Positions 16,585 through 24,907 of a stretch of DNA of 64,000 bases are shown piece after piece; the first letter of the stretch is position 1, and every line of letters starts with the position of its first letter. The translations under genes were made by a program, and so were the position numbers. The stretch comes from Clostridia bacterium (lineage in GTDB: Bacteria; Bacillota; Clostridia; Oscillospirales; Acutalibacteraceae): assembly GCA_017397845.1 (NCBI GenBank), contig JAFQHU010000003.1, positions 248,001 through 312,000 on the forward strand, read 5' to 3'. The notes under the pieces are model-generated. The model searched no databases, was not told where the DNA came from, and saw nothing but the letters and a program-made list of their open reading frames with translations.

Positions 16585-19200
16585 TTAAACTTCATCATAA
16601 GCCAATGCTTTATCAATAAGTTTTACAACGGCATTTTCTGCGACATCGGCTTTCTCACCGAGAAGGTCAATTCCCACAGTACACATGCCGGCATCAAGCT
16701 TTTTATCAAGATAAAGTTTGATTACATTATTTTTCTCTCTTACAGCAGAAATTTTAGTAATAGCCTCAGCTGAAGTAACAGATTTCAGAACGAAGCTGCC
16801 AACTTTGAATATGACAAAGTTATCATCACTGATTGCTATTTCGAGTTCATCACCCTGCTTATAGATACTGCCCTTTAATTTTCCGCTGAGATTAATTTCA
16901 ACCGTAAAATCTCCCTTACCCTTTACAGAACCATCGGTAATGACATAATTTTCGTAATGTCTGAACACCAGTTTCACATCAGACACTATCCCTGTAGCGC
17001 CCATTAATGATGAAATCTTTATCATATTTTCCTTTTCAAAGGGCTTTTCAAAAGTGAAAACAGCAGATATATAATCTTCGAGAAGAGTTTTACCTACAAT
17101 AGAATTATCAGCAGAAAATGCATCATCAATATTTACAAACTGATTGAAGGTTACAAAAAGTTCTCTGTCGGATACAGCCTTGCAGTACACGGGACATAGC
17201 TCTTTATTTTTCTTTCCGAAATGAACGATAACCGTCTGATAAGGAGCGAGAGTAAAGCTTACGCTGTCTCCGTATGAATAAGTTCCCTTTGAACATGAAA
17301 CATCATAAGGAATAACCGTGTACATTTCACCTGCGGTGAAGCTCTTTTTAACACCGACAAGCTCATCAAGCTTTAAAGTATAGCTTTGCTCTGTGTTTGC
17401 ACTGTTACGCAAAGAAACTATTCCCTCATCGTCACCGAAACAACTGAATCCGTATATTTCCGATTTTGAAGGTCTGCCGCCAATAACAACAGAATTTGCA
17501 AGTGTAGTTATGTTTTCCTCAATAAAACGCATGCAGGAGTAATTTATTCTCCATTTGGCATCATTCATCATGGAGTGGCTGTAATACAGTTCCCAAAACT
17601 GTGTTCCCCTCGTTGCCATCGTAAACAGATACTCTCTGAATTCATCATCGGTCATCGAAACCTTTGCCTCTTTGCCGTAGATCGGGTCATGATTATATAA
17701 TGCTCTCTGAGGAAATTGGAACTGTCGTATGCGACTGAAATCGCAATATAGCTCATCACGGTAGCTTAACATGCGGTCTTTATCAGAGACCTCACCCTTT
17801 TTACCGATAAAGCCTACATCAAAGCTTATCTGCATCCAGACACTGTTAACCCACTGTAAAAACCAGGCAGAAGGCCACGCATAACAGGTAAGGTTTATCC
17901 AAAAATCAGTACTGCCCGCCGAAGCAAACTTTTCAAAAGAATCGATCCATCTTTCCCAGGTATCCGTAAAGAAATAAATATCATTATAACCGCCTGTCAT
18001 ATGATCATGCTTTTTATTTTTGCACGCACGCTGAGCGAAGCCATCAAGCTTAAAATAATTTATATTGAATCTTTTTTCAAAATCAAGTAACAGCTCTGTG
18101 GTTTTTCGAGTATATTTCTCGCTGCCGACACAAATATCCTTTGCCTGTTTGTTTACAAATCCGTTACCCGCCTTCTGAATTCTCCGGGCAAATTTTATTG
18201 TGTCATTTGTGTATCCTCCGCGGGGTCCAAGCCAAAGACCGAATTTCGAGCCGAGGTTTTCAGCGAGGTTTTTAAAAGGATAAAGCTCATCAGGAAAATT
18301 TTTGTTAAAGTCCCAAAATTCACCACTGTAATCGTTCCATCCATCATCAGCCACATATGAATCGAGTGCCGGCTCACCGGTTTTCGTCATCTGCTTTTCA
18401 ATTTCAAGAAATGAAGATGTCACATTTTCACGGGTAATATTAAGCATGTTATCATACCATGAATTATACTGTCTTCTCAGATAAACAGGTTTTGAAATAT
18501 CTTTTATATAATCAAAAAAAGATTTCTGCACATCCTCATAAATATCACTGTCAGCTCCACCGATTACACTTTTATGTGATATGTAGCCGTCCGAACCGAT
18601 TAGCTCACTTATTTTTTTCCCGCTGTAATATGTGCTTTTTGCATTTGAATGTTCGATTTTGTTAATCGCGACAGGAAACTCACAACCGAAGTAAAATGAG
18701 TCAACATAAACCGGCTGTCCCAAAGACAGAGGAAAGCTTTTGGTTTCTGCATCCTGCTGTTTCGGAATCGACCAACTGTTCAGTTCATCGTTAAATTTGA
18801 AATCTTCAAACGAAATACTCTCAAGAACAGCATCCTTGCTTCCCTTTTCTTCATAATGAATTTCGATATATTTTCTCAGATAGCACCGAGATTCATTTAC
18901 GAGATAAATAAGCTTTACGCAGATCTTATTGTCCTTAATATTAAAAGATTCGAAAGAGATAATATATTTTTTAAGCTCGGATTCACATACTGAATCCACA
19001 TTATTCACCTTCAAATCAGATGATTTTATGACAATATTTTTAAACAGATTTTTGAATGTCAGTACGAATTCTTCACCTTTGTCGAGACTCGTAAACTTCC
19101 TGCCGTTAGCAACATTTGTCAAACTCCATCCTGTAATTTTGTCAGAATTCAAGTGGATTTCTTTTTTTATGAGCGGATTTTCAATAATTATGACGTTCAT
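16585..19200 (-). CDS. Clan GH-D glycosidase (GH36-like alpha-galactosidase)
   Basis: An 871-residue cytoplasmic enzyme without signal peptide. An N-terminal beta-sandwich (about 1-260) precedes a TIM barrel. The barrel has YVADDGWNDYSG, then FGLWLGPRGG, and INYFKLDGF, where the Asp of K-x-D is the expected nucleophile of clan GH-D. QISFDVGF may supply the acid/base region. A C-terminal beta domain follows. These features fit GH36 and related families that release alpha-galactose. Exact specificity is not readable, and it could be a distant GH-D branch. The start uses the ATG with AAGGTG 9 bases before it rather than a GTG four codons upstream. It follows the alpha/beta hydrolase gene by 27 bases. 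Confidence 0.72.
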   Translation of the reverse strand: MNVIIIENPLIKKEIHLNSDKITGWSLTNVANGRKFTSLDKGEEFVLTFKNLFKNIVIKSSDLKVNNVDSVCESELKKYIISFESFNIKDNKICVKLIYLVNESRCYLRKYIEIHYEEKGSKDAVLESISFEDFKFNDELNSWSIPKQQDAETKSFPLSLGQPVYVDSFYFGCEFPVAINKIEHSNAKSTYYSGKKISELIGSDGYISHKSVIGGADSDIYEDVQKSFFDYIKDISKPVYLRRQYNSWYDNMLNITRENVTSSFLEIEKQMTKTGEPALDSYVADDGWNDYSGEFWDFNKNFPDELYPFKNLAENLGSKFGLWLGPRGGYTNDTIKFARRIQKAGNGFVNKQAKDICVGSEKYTRKTTELLLDFEKRFNINYFKLDGFAQRACKNKKHDHMTGGYNDIYFFTDTWERWIDSFEKFASAGSTDFWINLTCYAWPSAWFLQWVNSVWMQISFDVGFIGKKGEVSDKDRMLSYRDELYCDFSRIRQFQFPQRALYNHDPIYGKEAKVSMTDDEFREYLFTMATRGTQFWELYYSHSMMNDAKWRINYSCMRFIEENITTLANSVVIGGRPSKSEIYGFSCFGDDEGIVSLRNSANTEQSYTLKLDELVGVKKSFTAGEMYTVIPYDVSCSKGTYSYGDSVSFTLAPYQTVIVHFGKKNKELCPVYCKAVSDRELFVTFNQFVNIDDAFSADNSIVGKTLLEDYISAVFTFEKPFEKENMIKISSLMGATGIVSDVKLVFRHYENYVITDGSVKGKGDFTVEINLSGKLKGSIYKQGDELEIAISDDNFVIFKVGSFVLKSVTSAEAITKISAVREKNNVIKLYLDKKLDAGMCTVGIDLLGEKADVAENAVVKLIDKALAYDEV

Positions 19201-19227
19201 AACCGTATACACCTTAACCTATTATCT

Positions 19228-20154
19228 TTATATCACTTCTTCTATCCAATTGATAACATCTTTACAAACAGCATCAAAGCAAGCACTCTCATTGAGAATC
19301 TCATGCCTTGCATCGGGATAAAGGATTCTTTGTACATTTGTCTTACCCGCATCACAAAGAGATTTATAAACCTTCTCAACACCTTTTCCGTATTCACCTA
19401 CAGGGTCCATGGCACCTGCAATTAAAAGAACGGGGAGCTTTTCAGAAAGAGCGGCGAACCATTCGGCTGAGGATACATAGCTGAGAAGAGAGAAAAGATC
19501 ACGATATCCATACGCAGTGAAAAGATAACCGCACAGCTCGTCGCCAATATACTTATCAACCTCATCATTATCTCTGCTGAGCCAATCAAAAGCTGTCCTG
19601 CCTTCGCATTTATTGTTATAAGTTCCGAAGCCGACTTTGTCAATGAGCTTGCTTCTGTAATGTGTGCCTTTTATTTTAGCAATAATATTGGTGAGCAATA
19701 TACCCGCTCCCGCAGCAGGATTCGGTCCTGCTGTACCGCAATAAATAGCACCGGCAATTTCATCAGCATATTTAATACTGTATGCTCTGGCAACAAACGA
19801 CCCCATGGAATGACCAAAGAAAACAACAGGCACATCAGGATTTTCATTTTTAATTATCTTTGTAAGCTGATAACAATCTTCTACAAAATTTTTCCAACCG
19901 TCTTTTTCGCCGAAAAATCCGAGTTCATCTCTATTCTTTACACTTGCACCGTGTCCGAGATGGTCATTTATGTAAAGAGCGTAGCCTTTTTCACATAAAG
20001 CAGCAGCAAATTTTTCATATCGCTCCAAATGCTCCGCCATACCGTGAGCAACCTGAATCACAGCTTTAACTTCACCGTTTTCAGGTTTGTATGAGGCAGC
20101 GTGTATATCAGCAAGGTTTGAAACCGAAGTGAAAGTAAATTCTTTTTTTATCAT
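19228..20154 (-). CDS. Alpha/beta hydrolase, monoacylglycerol lipase/lysophospholipase-like
   Basis: A 308-residue serine hydrolase of the hydrolase_4 group. Visible catalytic triad: Ser in GHSMGSF, Asp in AGAMDPVGEYGKGV, His in PDARHEILNE. The oxyanion motif HGMAEHLERY and the DHLGHGAS stretch are typical of bacterial monoacylglycerol lipase-like enzymes. It has no signal peptide, so it acts in the cytoplasm. It is the first gene of a unit with the GH-D glycosidase, so a role removing acyl groups from imported glycans is possible but only inferred. RBS GGAGG lies 7 bases before the ATG. Confidence 0.9.
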   Translation of the reverse strand: MIKKEFTFTSVSNLADIHAASYKPENGEVKAVIQVAHGMAEHLERYEKFAAALCEKGYALYINDHLGHGASVKNRDELGFFGEKDGWKNFVEDCYQLTKIIKNENPDVPVVFFGHSMGSFVARAYSIKYADEIAGAIYCGTAGPNPAAGAGILLTNIIAKIKGTHYRSKLIDKVGFGTYNNKCEGRTAFDWLSRDNDEVDKYIGDELCGYLFTAYGYRDLFSLLSYVSSAEWFAALSEKLPVLLIAGAMDPVGEYGKGVEKVYKSLCDAGKTNVQRILYPDARHEILNESACFDAVCKDVINWIEEVI

Positions 20155-20340
20155 AATAATTCCTCCAAATGTATATTATTTAAACAAGTATATCATAATA
20201 TGGAATTTTTTTCATTTATTTTGAAAATATTTTAGATGTCAAATCTCACAAAAAATCTTGCCTTTTTTTGACAAAGAAGAATTTCATATAAAAAAAATTA
20301 TGCAAAGTCCGTTTATATGTACTCATTTTTTAATTTTATC

Positions 20341-20352
20341 GAACATTTGTCT
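20341..20352 (+). promoter_or_regulatory. Imperfect second LexA-like site
   Basis: GAACATTTGTCT keeps the left half-site GAAC but has a degraded right half. It abuts the -35 element of the SOS gene at 20427. It could be a weak cooperative site or chance. Confidence 0.35.
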
Positions 20353-20379
20353 TGACTTTTCGATAAAATGTGCTATAAT
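20352..20379 (+). promoter_or_regulatory. Promoter of the SOS small membrane protein gene
   Basis: TTGACT (20352-20357), 16-base spacer, TATAAT (20374-20379). Confidence 0.85.
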
Positions 20380-20394
20380 TTACTTGTAATCAAA

Positions 20395-20406
20395 GAACGA
20401 ATGTTC
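20395..20406 (+). promoter_or_regulatory. LexA (SOS) box
   Basis: GAACGAATGTTC followed by G matches the CGAACRNRYGTTCG consensus of low-GC Gram-positives except for the first base. It lies 16 bases downstream of the -10 and just ahead of the RBS, an effective repression site. Confidence 0.85.
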
Positions 20407-20426
20407 GTTTAAGGAGGATATTAATT

Positions 20427-20672
20427 ATGTTTAATACAATAGGTAGTTTTTCAGCAGTTTATCTCACGCTCACAGCAGTACTTTTTATTTTGGTTCTTTT
20501 TGAAAAATATTTTATTAACCTTGAAGATAAAATAAAAGCTAAAAAAGCTGTATCAAAAAAAGCTGTCAAAGCTTCAGCACCTAAAAAAGCAGTCAGAAAA
20601 GGCAATCGAAATATGAACAAATGCAAAGGTAATACTGCTGCCATCCGCAGAGTGCCTAATAACGCTGCTTAA
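20427..20672 (+). CDS. SOS-controlled small single-pass membrane protein
   Basis: An 81-residue protein. Residues about 5-28 form one hydrophobic helix. The rest is strongly basic with repeating KKAV/KKA units (about 34-60) and ends in NNAA. RBS AAGGAGG lies 9 bases before the ATG. By the positive-inside rule the basic tail should be cytoplasmic, unlike YneA or SosA, whose tails are outside. The LexA box, consensus promoter and dedicated terminator make it a stand-alone SOS effector. By analogy with YneA (B. subtilis), SosA (S. aureus) and SidA (Caulobacter) it may halt cell division, but I see no homology to them. The terminal Ala-Ala resembles an ssrA-like degron. Function is inference. Confidence 0.82.
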   Translation: MFNTIGSFSAVYLTLTAVLFILVLFEKYFINLEDKIKAKKAVSKKAVKASAPKKAVRKGNRNMNKCKGNTAAIRRVPNNAA

Positions 20673-20715
20673 TAAAGTCTGTTTTTTCCTTTCTCTCACT
20701 CCAATATAACTCAGA

Positions 20716-20766
20716 AGAAAAGCTCCGCTATGTCCGGCAACGGCAATAAAGCGGAGCTTTTCTTTT
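20716..20766. terminator. Convergent terminator (SOS gene / CDF transporter)
   Basis: A 14-bp perfect stem, arms AGAAAAGCTCCGCT and AGCGGAGCTTTTCT around a 20-base loop, between two convergent genes, with T runs on both strands. Confidence 0.9.
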
Positions 20767-20769
20767 AAA

Positions 20770-21954
20770 TTATTTTATATTTTCATTAAACGCTACCATA
20801 TCAAAATCTACCACAGTATAATAAGTCATATCGTCTATCACAGCAAGACAGCTGTCAAGCTTATCCTTTACCTCTTTCCTTTTCGGCATAAGTTCCGACG
20901 GAAGTGCAATATCAAAAATAAGGTTTGTTTGCTTTTCACCCTTGACCATTCGGAAATCATGAATTGAAATTCTGTCATCCTGAGCTTTGAGCAACTCAGA
21001 AACGATATGACGAAGTCTGTCGAGCTCCTCATCGCCTGTAATGACAGGATCATAATGAATAACAAGATGGATATTATATGTCTCCAAACAGTTTCTTTCG
21101 AGAGTATCAATCAATTCATGGCAATAAAGAGGATCTGCTTTGTGATCCATTTCAACATGAATGCTCGCAAAGCGCTGTCCGGGTCCGTAATCATGAACCA
21201 TAAGATCATGATAACCCAAAACCTCCGGACAGGTCCGTATTACACTGATGATCAGCTCCTTAAGTTCCGGGCTGGCATTTTCACCTAAAAGCGGGCTTAT
21301 AGTGTCTTTTGCGAGATTGATACCGCTGTAAAGAATAAACAAAGCAACGAGAAGACCCATTATGCCGTCTATCTGAATTTTAAAAATAAGTTCAACTATA
21401 CCCGCAACCAAAACAACCGTGGTAGCAACCGCATCGTTGCGGCTGTCAGCCGAAGCGGCAATCAAAGCAGAAGAATTAATCGTTTTCCCAAGCTTACGGT
21501 TAAAAAGGCAAAGCCAAAGCTTAACAGCTACAGATCCTACGAGAGCCAGACAAGCCGAAACAGACAGTTCAACAGGTGAAGGCTCTATAATTTTTTCTAC
21601 AGATGATTTGGCAAGCTCAAAACCGATAACTACAATCATCGCCGCAACAGCAAGACCGGAAAGATATTCGTACCTTGCGTGACCGTAGGGATGATCTTCA
21701 TCTGCGGGCATTTTGGCCAATCTGAAACCGATAAGTGTAACAACCGAGCTCGTGGCATCAGAAAGGTTATTCATCGCATCGGCAGTTATCGAAACCGAAC
21801 CTGAAACAGTACCAATCAAAAGTTTAAGAACAAACAGTAAAATATTGCACACGATGCCTACGGCTCCTGACAGCATTCCTACAGATGAGCGCGTCGAAGC
21901 AGATTGTTGCTCAGTGCCGTGTTTTATAAAAAGCTTTAAAAGAAATTTCGTCAT
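20770..21954 (-). CDS. Cation diffusion facilitator (CDF) metal exporter
   Basis: A 394-residue inner-membrane metal/H+ antiporter (Zn2+, Mn2+ or Fe2+). The six-helix domain has the metal site SITADAMNNLSDATSS and DEDHPYGHARYEYLSG (conserved HPYGH). A second pair occurs in the later helix (SADSRNDAVATT, with the D-x3-D/ND pattern). The C-terminal domain (about 215-395) is the cytoplasmic dimerisation domain, longer than average. The Asp/Asn pattern suggests Mn or Fe rather than pure Zn, but this is not decisive. The ATG chosen follows GGTGA; a GTG three codons upstream overlaps that RBS. Confidence 0.93.
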   Translation of the reverse strand: MTKFLLKLFIKHGTEQQSASTRSSVGMLSGAVGIVCNILLFVLKLLIGTVSGSVSITADAMNNLSDATSSVVTLIGFRLAKMPADEDHPYGHARYEYLSGLAVAAMIVVIGFELAKSSVEKIIEPSPVELSVSACLALVGSVAVKLWLCLFNRKLGKTINSSALIAASADSRNDAVATTVVLVAGIVELIFKIQIDGIMGLLVALFILYSGINLAKDTISPLLGENASPELKELIISVIRTCPEVLGYHDLMVHDYGPGQRFASIHVEMDHKADPLYCHELIDTLERNCLETYNIHLVIHYDPVITGDEELDRLRHIVSELLKAQDDRISIHDFRMVKGEKQTNLIFDIALPSELMPKRKEVKDKLDSCLAVIDDMTYYTVVDFDMVAFNENIK

Positions 21955-21968
21955 AAAATTCACCGATA

Positions 21969-22568
21969 TTACAGATTAATCTTTCTGTCCTTAAAATAAT
22001 ATTCTTTATCTCTTTCGCCGATCGGACGCAAAACTCTGCAAGGATTTCCGACAGCTACAACATTTGAAGGAATATCTTTGGTAACCACACTGCCTGCACC
22101 GATTACTGTATTGTCACCGATAGTGACGCCCGGCATTACTATAACACCGGCTCCGAGCCAACAGTTTTTTCCGATATGTATGGGAATATTAAACTGAAAT
22201 GCTTTTTCACGAAGCTCAGGAAGAATAGGATGTCCCGCTGTAGCAAGAACAACATTCGGACCAAACATGGTGCAATCGCCAACATATATATGAGTATCAT
22301 CCACACAGGTAAGATTAAAATTTGCATATACGCTGTTACCGAAGTGTATGTGCTTACCGGCCCAATTAGCCCTGAAAGGCGGTTCAATATAACAATCTTC
22401 CCCTATTTCGGCGAACATTTCCTTAAGAAGACTTTGTCTTTTTTTGAACTCAGACGGACGAGTAGAATTGTAATCATAAAGTTTTTCCAAACATAAAAGC
22501 TGTTCACTCATTATATCATTCTCATTAGGATCATAAATTTCACCTGAATGTAATTTTTCATAACACAT
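21969..22568 (-). CDS. Maltose/galactoside O-acetyltransferase family (LbH fold)
   Basis: A 199-residue hexapeptide-repeat acetyltransferase (Maa/LacA type) that transfers acetyl from acetyl-CoA to a sugar hydroxyl. The N-terminal Mac domain (YEKLHSGEIYDPNE...) is followed by left-handed beta-helix repeats (IHIGKNCWLGAGVIVMPGVT, IGDNTVIGAGSVVTKDIPSN). The catalytic His is in LATAGHPI. ATG chosen with RBS AAAGGAG; the longer frame runs into the terminator of the upstream tRNA. It sits 14 bases before the CDF gene in the same unit. The sugar substrate is not readable. Confidence 0.93.
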   Translation of the reverse strand: MCYEKLHSGEIYDPNENDIMSEQLLCLEKLYDYNSTRPSEFKKRQSLLKEMFAEIGEDCYIEPPFRANWAGKHIHFGNSVYANFNLTCVDDTHIYVGDCTMFGPNVVLATAGHPILPELREKAFQFNIPIHIGKNCWLGAGVIVMPGVTIGDNTVIGAGSVVTKDIPSNVVAVGNPCRVLRPIGERDKEYYFKDRKINL

Positions 22569-22608
22569 AATTATTCTCCTTTGGTATAATAATGATATCA
22601 TTAAAAGA

Positions 22609-22639
22609 AAATCCCTCGAACTGATGTCCAAGGGATTTT
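22609..22639 (-). terminator. Terminator after tRNA-fMet
   Basis: Minus strand AATCCCT...AGGGATT hairpin with an inner GGAC/GTTC stem, followed by TTTTCTTTT, immediately after the tRNA CCA. Confidence 0.8.
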
Positions 22640-22716
22640 TGGTTGCGGAGACAGGATTTGAACCTGCAACCTCCGGGTTATGAGCCCGACGAGCTACCGG
22701 GTTGCTCCACTCCGCG
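22640..22716 (-). tRNA. Initiator tRNA-fMet (CAT)
   Basis: A 77-nt tRNA with encoded CCA. Anticodon loop CTCATAA (CAT). The acceptor stem begins with C mispaired to A72 (CGCGGAG / CCGCAA), and the anticodon stem has three G:C pairs (GGG/CCC). Both are diagnostic of initiator tRNA. Confidence 0.97.
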
Positions 22717-22728
22717 ATATCTCACTCT

Positions 22729-22772
22729 CTCAAGTGCTTAGTTATTATAACCCATACACTTGAGAAAGTCAA
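22729..22772 (-). promoter_or_regulatory. tRNA-fMet promoter within an inverted repeat
   Basis: Minus strand TTGACT (22767-22772), 17-base spacer, TATAAT (22744-22749). An 8-bp inverted repeat CTCAAGTG/CACTTGAG lies at 22729-22736 and 22757-22764, one arm in the spacer and one near the start of transcription. It could be an operator or a coincidental leader hairpin. Confidence 0.7.
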
Positions 22773-22843
22773 TAGTTTTTTCAAAAAAATATTATTTTCT
22801 TTACATAGTATAATATATACCGCAAAAATTAAAATTATGCATT

Positions 22844-24646
22844 TTAATCAGAGTTTTTATTATCGGTAGTCTTTTTATCTTTTTTATTATTCTTTTTATC
22901 TTTTTTAGAGGATTTTTCAGTCGTTTCTTCCTCATGTTCTCCCCACACAGAAAGAATAATTTCGGTTCCTTTATCAAATTCAAGACCTGAAACCTTGTCG
23001 GTCATTTCAACTATACCCGCATTGTGAGTACCGTTATTTTCGAGAACTACCTTTTTAACTTTGAAGCCTTTTTCAATAAGCTCAGCTTTTGCATCATCAA
23101 ACTGAAGTCCGATTACTTCAGGCAACTCAATCTGCTCGGCTCCGCGGCTGACAACAAGCTTTACAGTAGAACCCGCCATAACACTTTCACCCTTCGTCAA
23201 ATTCTGGCTGACAATTGCATTCTTGGCAAATTTATCATTATATTCAAAGGTAAAATCAAATTTAAAATTCTGGCTGAAGGTTGAATTTGCAACTATGCTG
23301 TCATAAGTATGAGCCGTAAAATCGGGAACAGTCACATATCTGTTTTCGGGCAAAGCCGTCGTTGTTATATCTTCGACCGGCAGCATAGCTTCAATGTCAT
23401 CATCAGCTTTGTTAATAGGAAGAAAATCAAAGGAAGCAAAAGCATCGTTAAGAAAAGGAATATCATAGTTTTTATAAAGAACGGTAGTGTAAAGTATGCA
23501 GAAAATCACAGAACAAAGCACCACAACAGCTGCAAAGGTCCCTATCGCAAGACCCGCAAGAGATGCACCTCCGCTTTTCTTATTTTTCTTCGGAGAAAGC
23601 TGCTTTTTTTCATTAACTGCTTTATTTTCGGTTATATTCGTTTTTGAAGTCACAGATGAACCCGGCTTGTTGCTTACAGCGGCAGAAGTTCCGCTGTAAA
23701 TATAAGTAGAAAGCTCAGTGACAGACCTGACTCTGTTTTCACGGCTGACAGCAAGACCCTTTATAAAAGCTGCTATAACTTTTTTAGGAAGTGATGAAGC
23801 AATAGCAGACGGAATAACCATATCATCCTTTACTGCTCTGTCTGTCGCCTTTGGCGGTACAATGCCGGTCACACAGTAATAAATCAGAGCCATAAGAGAA
23901 TAAATATCACTTGAGGTTTCACATACTCTCTCTTCTCCGTAAAGTTCAGGAGCTGAGAAGCCGTTTATGGGTGCTGTCGCAAGATATTCATTGTTTGAAC
24001 GGCATTCAGGTATGGAGAAAGAAGTGATGTGGAGCTTTCCGTCGGAGCCCACATGAATACTTGAAGGAGAGATAGCCCCGTGAATTACTCCTGCACAGTG
24101 AAGTTTTTCGAGTGCTGAGAAAATGCATCTAAAAGCTGACTGTGCCTTCTGCCATGATAAAGCTTTTTTAGTCTCTTCGAAATATGCTTTTAAAGTTATG
24201 CTGTCGGTATATTTGCATATTGCATATACGGTTCCGTTATAATCAAGTATATTGCGAACTGTTGGCAAAGATATTTCACCCTTGACGGAGCCTATGGCTT
24301 TCCACATAGAAATAAAGCTTTGCACACAGCCGTCAAAAATATCATCATAACCGAGCTTTACATTAACTTCGCAGCCGTTATCGGCTCTTTCGACAATCTT
24401 TACGGGGTAAAATTCGTGAATACTTACTATTTCCTCAGTCTGCTCGTCCATACCGATATATGTTATGGAGTCATTTGCCATCGAAACAGTTCTGCCCGCA
24501 AGATAACGGTCAGCTATAAGAGTACCTTTTGGCAAGCAAGGATAATGCTGAACGGTTTCTTCGCCATAATAGCAATGAGGGCACACAGTAGCATTAATAT
24601 CTATTTCTTTCATACAACCCATACAATATTTTTTATTTTCAGTCAT
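22844..24646 (-). CDS. PASTA-domain receptor with zinc ribbon and pseudokinase domain
   Basis: A 600-residue membrane protein. Order: zinc ribbon (CMGC, CPHC; 8-25); Ser/Thr-kinase fold (about 45-318); Lys-rich linker; one membrane helix (about 363-388); two extracellular PASTA domains (about 440-580); Lys/Asp-rich tail. PASTA kinases sense muropeptides or lipid II to control wall growth. Here every catalytic motif is lost. The Gly-rich loop is SMANDSI, the VAIK lysine is His (VSIH, residue 77), HRD is HGA (189-191), and DFG is TSF (208-210). Only the APE-like SAPEL stays. The fold is related to active clostridial kinases with IKEYYP. It is thus a likely pseudokinase sensor or scaffold. RBS AGGAGG. 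Confidence 0.92.
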   Translation of the reverse strand: MTENKKYCMGCMKEIDINATVCPHCYYGEETVQHYPCLPKGTLIADRYLAGRTVSMANDSITYIGMDEQTEEIVSIHEFYPVKIVERADNGCEVNVKLGYDDIFDGCVQSFISMWKAIGSVKGEISLPTVRNILDYNGTVYAICKYTDSITLKAYFEETKKALSWQKAQSAFRCIFSALEKLHCAGVIHGAISPSSIHVGSDGKLHITSFSIPECRSNNEYLATAPINGFSAPELYGEERVCETSSDIYSLMALIYYCVTGIVPPKATDRAVKDDMVIPSAIASSLPKKVIAAFIKGLAVSRENRVRSVTELSTYIYSGTSAAVSNKPGSSVTSKTNITENKAVNEKKQLSPKKNKKSGGASLAGLAIGTFAAVVVLCSVIFCILYTTVLYKNYDIPFLNDAFASFDFLPINKADDDIEAMLPVEDITTTALPENRYVTVPDFTAHTYDSIVANSTFSQNFKFDFTFEYNDKFAKNAIVSQNLTKGESVMAGSTVKLVVSRGAEQIELPEVIGLQFDDAKAELIEKGFKVKKVVLENNGTHNAGIVEMTDKVSGLEFDKGTEIILSVWGEHEEETTEKSSKKDKKNNKKDKKTTDNKNSD

Positions 24647-24830
24647 TGGATTATCCTCCTGACTTATTTTTTACGATATGCTATTTTACAGTATTTTTAT
24701 GAAAAAGTCAAGAAAAGGGAAAAGCATGAATCAAGCAGATTTTTTGAAGTGCAATAAGTACAGATTTATTTATATTCAAAACGGTTATGCTGTATATCCA
24801 TAAACCACTATCCAAAGAAGCAAACTTAAA

Positions 24831-24854
24831 ACTGCCCTCACCATGGAGAGCAGT
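24831..24854 (-). terminator. Terminator-like hairpin after the anti-sigma gene
   Basis: Minus strand ACTGC/GCAGT with inner CTC/GAG, followed by TTTTAAGTTT. The rest of the 261-base gap 24647-24907 holds nothing else I can name. Confidence 0.45.
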
Positions 24855-24907
24855 CTTTAACTGATTATAGGTATTGTCTCGGCAGTAATTTTAACGATAT
24901 TAGTCCC

